From contig JAECYW010000019.1 of NCBI GenBank assembly GCA_023014335.1, positions 806,001 to 870,000 on the forward strand: a DNA stretch of 64,000 bases, given 5' to 3'. Both the position numbers and the translations under genes were made by a program. The notes beneath the pieces are model-generated. The model saw only the letters and a program-made list of their open reading frames with translations. It had not been told where the DNA came from and made no database searches. This DNA comes from Galerina marginata. Its lineage: Eukaryota > Basidiomycota > Agaricomycetes > Agaricales > Galerinaceae. Shown one piece after another: positions 56,836-64,000 of the stretch (position 1 is its first letter; each line of letters begins with the position of its first letter).

Positions 56836-57605
56836 ATGGATTCCATTCGCTTCCGTGCCCTCTCGTCTGCTCTTGCACTTGCTTTGTTACTCTTCTCTGC
56901 TAGCGTATCATTCGCTATCCCTGCGCCGTTACGGGATGCGGTCGTCGTTGGAGCTACAAAGGACACCATCTCAGCAGGAATGGCTCCTGCTAACGACAAT
57001 GACATCAATCTAGGTTTCAGTGGGATAGCTGGCGCTAGTCGTCGTTCCTACACAACGCAAGTCCTTCATTTCATATTCCAGACGACTCTAAAGTATATAG
57101 GAACAACAGCACAGATAATATGGAGATGCAAACTAAAAAGAAGAAGAAGGCACAAAATACTGCGACCAACACTGACACAGCGTCTGATGATATGTAATTC
57201 CTTACCCCCCATATCTGCACTCGTAAGCTTATGAGATGGTTTCACAGGGGAAACTCCAACGCTGCCCTAGCCCCTCCGGCTGACGATGCATTGGACAGCC
57301 GCGACGAGGCTGCATTCGTCGACATGGACGAAGCGGAGAAGAATAAAAAGACAAAGAAGGCGAAAAAGGCAAAGAAAGTAAAGAACGTAAATAATGATGC
57401 TCAAGAAGAAACTACATCTACCGGTGATACTACTGTAACTGTTGATGACTCTGGTTCTGATTCTGCTGCGTAAGTGCTTCTTGTCCTATATGCCTCACAG
57501 TCATTACATCTTGAAAATTCACATTCCACCAGGGATTCTTCGACAAGCACGGATGCAGATGCCGGATCTTCTGCTGCTTCGGTTGGCGATGGCGATAGTG
57601 ACTAA
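56836..57605 (+). CDS. Secreted lysine-rich protein, 194 aa
   Basis: Four exons, 56836-57013, 57082-57193, 57248-57469 and 57533-57605, sum to 585 nt (195 codons). The N-terminus has a signal peptide (basic start, then ALSSALALALLLFSASVSFA, cut near IPAP). The mature part is strongly charged. It has QTKKKKKAQN, a NKKTKKAKKAKKVKNVNND run, an acidic segment before it (DDALDSRDEAAFVDMDEAEK), and a Ser/Thr/Asp tail ending VGDGDSD. It has no cysteines. The layout, with no folded domain and alternating acidic and basic blocks, resembles other orphan small secreted proteins of agaricomycetes. The role is unknown. The KKAKKAKK run could also act as a nuclear signal if the protein were taken up by a host cell, but this is speculation. 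Confidence 0.7.
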
Positions 57606-60600
57606 CTAGGCGTAATAAGGCTAAAGTGGCCGACGACGAAATAAGGGAGGAAGGGAGCTGTCCATGCTATGTCGCGTTGAAGCTACGGAAGTGTATTACC
57701 TTGTACAACGAATTTGGTATTCAAATTGTAAATGACGAACTAAATAACATGCACGAATGTTACGAACGAGGGATAGGATAGAAGGAAATGTTAACTGGTA
57801 TACAACTCGGATACTTTACAGTAAACTTGTGCCGGGAAAGGCAGCCGGAGGTTGCCATATACGGTTGTTTCCCATTTCCTGATTGGGGCACAACAAATCG
57901 CCGATAAAGGGAATGTGGTAATGTCCGTGGAGAGGGATCCACCTTACATGAAAAACATGTACTTACTTAGTCTTGCATGGTAAAGGAAAAAGAGGACCTA
58001 CGACCTGCGGTGTTTTTTATTCAATGACTTTACGTAACACAGGCCCCAGCCAAGTATGTATCAGAACTCTGGACTTCTGCCACGATACAGCTGGTATTTA
58101 AATGCTTGAGCACCTCTCCGTCTCATACGAGTCCAATTTCAGGCTGCGCCGTTCGACATACCAAGCGTTATAAGCATCAGAAGCTTAACAATTACCTCTT
58201 TTCTGCTGTGGAACTGAAAAAACTTGAAGTGGGGAAAAGTGACAAAAGCGGCCAGTCAGATTCCTCAGCCCAGGAGATCCAAAAATAATTCAGAGTAATC
58301 AAAATAAGCTAGGTTGATCCAGAGTCCAGAAATTGTTTTTCTGGTTCTCTGGCCAAAGAGGGATTCGACTCGAAAGCAAAATTAGGGCGGCAGAAATTTC
58401 CCATAGCTATTGTTTATACCTGGCTCGAGAGATAAACAGTACTTAAGAGTCATTGAAGTACATAGTCGACAGCAAATAAAAATCCGACAACATCGGCGAT
58501 CGACTTTGTGACAGAGTTACCAGATGTTAATCGTGCTTGCCGGCTTTTGGCTGTCATCTTCCCCTCGCTGGCGCAATGCTTTTCAAAATAGCTCGGGTAT
58601 AGCAAGGGTCAGAGGCTCGCCGAGCAGGCGTGCGGTCGGGAAAGCAGGCGATGGCAAGTAACAAGCAAGGATTCATTCATCAAAAGACCGCGCTCGTCTA
58701 CATCATGATACGGACATGCCGCTGCGCGACTGATGAAAGGCCTAATCTAATTGAGACTCGGCCAGCTCAGGCTAGACTCGGAGCCCATTACTACACCAAC
58801 AGAGTGGCAGAGTTGTAAAGCATATTGGACGCTCTAGATCTAGTCGACTTCTCTTATTATAATTTATGAACAAACCGGACTCTCGTCTTGACTTGGTCTT
58901 GATCACACTCACCAGGTTTGGATGACCCCGAAGCATTGCGTGACGCCCGAAATTTCATGCCACTACCAGCGTCCATAGCGTTATTTTAGGGCGTGATATT
59001 AGGATACAGCAATTGATAAGGAGAGTATTTCAATAGATTGTGCGGCCATCGGCTGCTGATGGGATTTAGTCAACTCAAGGAGGATGTTCGGTCATATATT
59101 TTAGTCGGTGTAGTCTGGTATGGTATGGAGCCCTTGCTAATTTCCGGCCTTCCTGTCCCGAAGATACTTGATTACTAGTAGATAGGATCGCGATGTGATC
59201 ATTGACTTTGAAGTCGTCACAGACAGCGGTATCATCTCCTAGTACGATTGGGGATAGGCCTCCATTGAAAATCAGCATGTGAGCCACTGCCGTGCACAAT
59301 CAATCGGCAAAGGCAGAGAAAAATAAATTTGATAAACCATGCTCACTCGAAGCGTACGGAACAAAATTTCCGATAGTCTAAAATAACATGGAATCCGACA
59401 ATTGCCAGAGAGGAAACAAGGATCGTTGGATCACTGAGCCAGATTACTGCTTTTTGAAATGATCATTATTGCTCATGCCTGATTGAAAATGGAAACGTAG
59501 ACCCGAGTTCATGCCAGTGTGCTATTGACGATGACGGAGAAGCCGGTACCCCTTCGGAGATCGGGCCACCCTCATTGACCTCCTTGGACAAATCAGAATA
59601 AAAGCCTGCTTAGCTAAAGGATGAAAAGTGTAAAGAATCTAAAGATAGAATTTATGATCAGTGTTCGTATGGTCGAGCTGCTAAAAGCGGAACTGGATGT
59701 TGATCGAGTTTCGAGTGAGATGACCTTGGAGTTCCGATAGAAGAACGATAGAGAACAATCCTTCTTTCGAGAAGAAATTAATTGTCCGATCCATTAGGTA
59801 GAAGGGAAACTTGAAGAAGCTTAGCATTCGTAGCGCGCGCCTATTGTCCAACCGTCAGAAAACTCGGGAAGCTAGCTGTGAACGGCACTAAATACCCCTT
59901 GTATCTTCAGTGTGGCGCTCGAGATGGGACCGCGCGGTTCATCGTAGCGAGGCTCACAATGGAGCAATGAACATATGCGACGGTGAACGAACGATTCGAA
60001 AGTTGATGCGAAAATGCAGGAAAATGTTGGGAAAAAGTCAAATCCCCAACGGGACCCATCGGTGTCATGTAACGAGAGCCTCGTGGTAGTCTCACAACTC
60101 CTTGCGGAGACCGTGATGTAAAAAAAAAAAAGAGTACTAATGCATCTGGCACCACAACTCATAATTCACTTGTTTAGTTGGTCGTAGATTTATATACGTA
60201 GAGTACAGGTTACTCACCAATATTGTCCGCGAAACGTACGAAGAATGTGCCGTTTATCACTAGCATTGCTTGTCTCTGCTGCGGTTACTAAAAAGGACCA
60301 GAAAAGGACTTCCTTCTAAGCAACTTTCAAGTTGAGGAAGGAGATACGCGTGTCCGGTCCGCTTGCCGGATCGTACTCGAGTACAACTGACAACAAGAAC
60401 AAAGCTCGGTAAAGAAACACCGGAGCACTCTTGCAAAGACCACAAGATCCACTTCTCATTACTTAAACCTCCGGTCGCGCGACACTCTCAACATTCAAGA
60501 TAAGAGCCTCAAGATTCTCATCGCTGAGTCTATCATATGGAGTTATCTGCTTCCACTGTCCCACTGGTTCTTCGAAAGCAACATGCGCAGTCTGTCAGCC

Positions 60601-61346
60601 AAAGGTCGATCTGTTCTCTCACCCGCATTAATGAATCGTATGTTCTTATTTATGATAGGAATGTTGAATAACCTTGATCATGGGCCGAGGCTGGTCCGAC
60701 GGTTTACAATGTTGGGTTGTTTTCGATACAGACCAGACCGTAGTGATCCTCGTCGCGCGCCGGCTCCAAAGCTCCAGCCCAATCCGCGTGGATCTTGGTG
60801 TTTCGATAATTTAATCTCTGGCCAGTTTTGATCAGGCTCTGAGAACCAAGAGTACCAGGTGCTGGTAATCGGACGTGTGATACGATTACCCAAGAAGGTC
60901 GACCAAAAATACACAGCTGCACTGGCAACTCCCCCGTTCTCGCGAATGTCCTTCGTGGTCTTTTATATGTTCCTATTTAATAAATCAAGAAAGTTATGGC
61001 AACAACGCTTCAGTAAGTTTATCCACATCTCTGAAGTTACCGCATATTTACCACCTATGTATGTATCGCATTTCAGTCAGAAAAACATCCTTGCTACCTC
61101 AGTATCCAGATGAGATATAAACGGAATTCGAGTGATGTCGTATGCAAATACCATTGCCAAGTCAGTACCTTTCGTATTTTTAGATTGTTTCCCATCGTTA
61201 AACTCATGTCTCCCCTGTATCGAACAAGGTTCAGCGATAGATATCCTAGAATACCCACCTGCCGATTGGCCTACAGACGGTACACCATGTGCAACCACTG
61301 AACTCCATTAAACCTCCCCGAAGTTTGTGGCGTATGTGTGTAGTAT
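57606..61346. other. Long gene-poor region
   Basis: I see no supported gene over 3.7 kb. Features noted are a hairpin at about 58319-58352 and an A12-type run on the plus strand at 60121-60132. The frames at 59872-60162, 60583-60831 and 60678-60928 show no family motif. The last few hundred bases presumably include the OPT promoter. Confidence 0.4.
58319..58352. repeat. Inverted repeat forming a hairpin
   Basis: ccagagtccagaaa pairs with tttctggttctctgg around a short loop, with one bulge. It lies alone in a gene-poor stretch; no role is known. Confidence 0.4.
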
Positions 61347-64000
61347 ATGAAGGACGCTGTTTTCGAAATTGGATCCTCGATTGAGCCCACCATGTCTGCG
61401 GTCAACCCAGTTTCGACGCAGGCCACTCATGAGCGGACAGAATCGTTCGGAGATGAGAAAGGCATCGATAAAGAGAAAGGCGAAGGCTCTATCGAGATAG
61501 CGACTTCGATCGAAGGAGATGTCTACGATGATATTCGTGCCATTGACATGGGCGAGGATGGCAAGGAGAGGCCAATCGGTAAGATATTTCTTATTGTCTA
61601 CGATTTCTGCTGACACCTATTTATTAGAAACCGACGTCGACGTGGCTACTCGTCTCATCTCCCTCGAGGACGATCCCAGCCTTCCTGCATTTACCTTCAG
61701 GATGTGGTTCCTTGGGCTTGGTTTATCTTGCTTCGGGGCAGTCCTTGGCCAAATTTTTGTAAGCGCCTTTCTTTTCAAGGTCGACTGACGTCAACGCTTA
61801 CATTGTGCATAATAGTATTTCCGTCCACAGACTGTCTATGTCAGCCCCCTTTTCCTCCAGATCATCGCCTATATCTTGGGTCTGGTCCTTGAGGATATTA
61901 TCCCGGGACCCAACCACGTCCGCGAGAGATTGAGAACGAGGGACAATGCTTTCTGGAGGTTCATGAACCCAGGCCCATTCAGTACGGATGTTTCGCCTCA
62001 CAATCTCATAAAATAATACTAACAAATCGAAAAGATATCAAGGAGCATGTGGCCATCACAATCTTCTCAACTACGGCAGCTGAATCCGCTCTGGCTATCA
62101 GTATATTTGCAGGCCGATGAACTGTACTATAAGCTGGAGGTAAATTTATTCGATTGACTCTAGGTATATTGACTTTAACACTTCTTTCCTCAGCCCAACG
62201 TCGGTGTTGGTATCTTCACCCTGATCGGTATGTTCTCTTGACTCAGGTAATTCAACTCACTAACCGCGAACGTATATAGGCTCTCAATTAATGGGATATG
62301 GACTTGGAGGTGGATCCACATTCTATCTTTAACCTTTCGTTGCTCACGGGATATAAATAGGCATAATGCGAGCGTTCTTGGTGTACCCCACTTACATTGT
62401 CTTCCCAAATTTGCTCCCAACTGTCCAGTTATTCGACGCTCTGCACCGTGGAAAGAAAATATTCCTCCAGAAAAAGCGAGTCAAATTTTTCTGGTCAATT
62501 TTCGTCGCCATTTTTGTATGGGAGTGGTTCCCCGAGTTTATTGCACCGTAAGCGCTGGTTCGCTATGACTACCACTTTGGCGCCTTATATCTCCTTGTAG
62601 AACTCTCACCGGAATCAGCATCTTCTGTCTTGCTAAACGCGACAGCGCATGGTTTACCCGTATTTTTGGTGAGTAAACTCCGGGTCAATTCTGATGTCGA
62701 CCTACTTAAACCCTGTTTGAAATTAGGCGGCGCTGCTGGAAACGAAGGTCTTGGAATGTTTTCTCTTTGCCTCGATTGGAATTACGTCGGCTCCGGCGGT
62801 GGATCACTCGGTGCCCTTTTTACGCCACTATCGACTCAGCTGTCGCTTTACTTCGGTACTATGATTTGCATGTAAGTCTTCCTTTTTGTCACCTCTACTC
62901 ATACTGATCTGATATCCTCTTCCAGAATTGCATTCTGCGCATGTTATGCAGCCAACACTTGGAGTGGTCAAAACTTTCCCTTCCTTTCGCAGGCCTTGTT
63001 TTACGAAAACGGATCGTTATTTGACCAACTGGCAATTTTGGACGAAAATTTCCGCCTTGATCCTGCCAAACTTGACGCTGTGGTTCGTCCTGTCAAGTCA
63101 AATGCATTGTGATATACCCTAACACTTCTATAGGGCCTTCCATGGTTTGCCAGCTCGCAAGTACTCACAAAAATTGGTTCCAATTTGGCCATCGGAGCAA
63201 CTATTATGCACGTCCTCTTGTGGTATGGTAAGGATATCATCGAGGTTGTTCGGAAATACCGGGTGCGTTCAAGTCATGAATTCGCTCTCTCAACTGACCC
63301 CTTTTGAAGGCTGGAGAGAACTACGACCCGCATCTAGCCAAGATGAAGGCTTATCCTGAGGTCCCCATGTGGTGGTACATTGCCGTGTTTGTTTGCAGTT
63401 TCTCCATGGCCATGGCGACAATCTATACCGGTCATTCAGGCCTTCCATGGTAAGCACACCGATTATGATTATGTTTTTGTCCCTACATTTCCTGCAGGTG
63501 GGGCTTGATCGTCTCCCTTATCATCGCTGCGGTCTTCCTGCCTTTCGTCGTGACGGTCTATGCTATCACTGGTTTCGTTCCGAACATCCAGAACCTTGTA
63601 CAGGTAAGCATCTTCAATTCCGAGCGACCACATTTCTCACTTGTATCCGCAGATTCTTGGCGCATCCATGATCCCAGGAAGCCCCCAAACCAACATGTAC
63701 TTTACGCTTTATGGCTTCAACACGGTCGATCAGGCCCGCGGACTTATTCGCGATCTTAAAATGGTTTGTATTTCTCCTGCAGTAATACAGAGGAAAAATG
63801 ATAATGGTTTCATTCTAGGGTCAATATACGAAACTCCCACCGCGCGTCACCTTCACCGTGCAGTGCATGGGTGCCATTATTGTGAGCGCGCCATTCCAAA
63901 TGTAAAACACTAGGTTTTCTAAAGATTCAACAGGGTGGAATATTGAACTACATCATCATGAAGGTCATTATTAAGACCCATCGCGACATCTTGCTGGACG
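61347..64000 (+). CDS. OPT oligopeptide transporter, partial at the window end, with an apparent frameshift
   Basis: The start is the ATG at 61347 or 61392. After an acidic N-terminal tail, exons give LEDDPSLPAFTFRMWFLGLG, FGAVLGQIFYFRPQTVYVSP, HVAITIFSTTAAESALAISI and PNVGVGIFTLIGSQLMGYG. Further exons give FLVYPTYIVFPNLLPTVQLF, KKRVKFFWSIFVAIFVWEWF, LGMFSLCLDWNYVGSGGGSL and NMYFTLYGFNTVDQARGLIR, all typical of fungal OPT proteins, which import small peptides with protons. The model runs off the window at 64000. At about 62111 the coding text reads IFA then an extra g before the expected ADELYYKLE. As printed this gives a stop six bases on. No GT..AG pair removes it without losing conserved residues. 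Every other exon keeps phase, so it is one isolated lesion or error. The usual family length is 750-850 aa. Confidence 0.8.

Noticed and set aside
59872..60162. Minus-strand frames of 82-96 codons near 60 kb
   Set aside because: The two frames overlap and are Cys/Phe-rich by chance of a T-rich stretch; no family resemblance.
1..64000. CRISPR arrays, bacterial operons, phage or virus genes
   Set aside because: There is no regularly spaced repeat, the genes carry spliceosomal introns throughout, and no virus-like protein was recognised.

Overview
The window looks like nuclear DNA of a mushroom-forming basidiomycete (Agaricomycetes). Genes are packed on both strands and broken by many short introns, mostly about 45-70 nt with GT..AG ends. 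Several families are typical of that class: a kinase with an MLKL/Cbl-N-like helical bundle, a WOPR regulator, the basidiomycete form of a THEM6-like thioesterase, an OPT transporter, and repeated agaricomycete-specific proteins of unknown role. All exon models were read by eye. Where the summed exon lengths came out as a multiple of three, the entry says so.

Layout. 1-860 holds a decayed fragment. 1167-3305 is a multi-pass membrane protein, and 4404-9040 a very large low-complexity Ser-rich protein. 9780-10367 (minus) is a small secreted protein, 11171-12689 (minus) an F-box protein, 12899-13526 a Nudix hydrolase and 14179-14431 a frameshifted cysteine-rich secreted protein. 15232-17248 and 17867-19887 are a tandem pair of MFS transporters; the first is broken and the second is intact with 529 codons. 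20541-29692 carries three paralogues of an unnamed family (one plus, two minus) around an unrelated disordered protein gene (22842-24562). 30538-32030 (minus) is a THEM6-like thioesterase.

34900-39543 is a 13-exon MLKL-like protein kinase of 1282 aa, followed by a WOPR (Gti1/Pac2) transcription factor (41657-42817) and DML1/Misato (43933-46016). 47118-49024 (minus) and 49557-51729 (plus) are divergent hypothetical genes. 52388-55669 encodes a TLDc (OXR1-like) protein of 1005 aa, and 56836-57605 a lysine-rich secreted protein. 57606-61346 has no recognisable gene. 61347-64000 is an OPT oligopeptide transporter that runs off the end.

Together the genes are a mix of housekeeping (DML1, Nudix, thioesterase, TLDc), nutrient uptake (OPT, MFS), secreted small proteins and regulation (kinase, WOPR, F-box). 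No operon-like logic is expected. The most interesting items are the MLKL-like kinase, the three-paralogue unknown family with shared upstream DNA, a 13-bp-arm palindrome kept upstream of both MFS copies, and several genes that each carry what reads as one extra base. That last pattern could be decay or assembly error.
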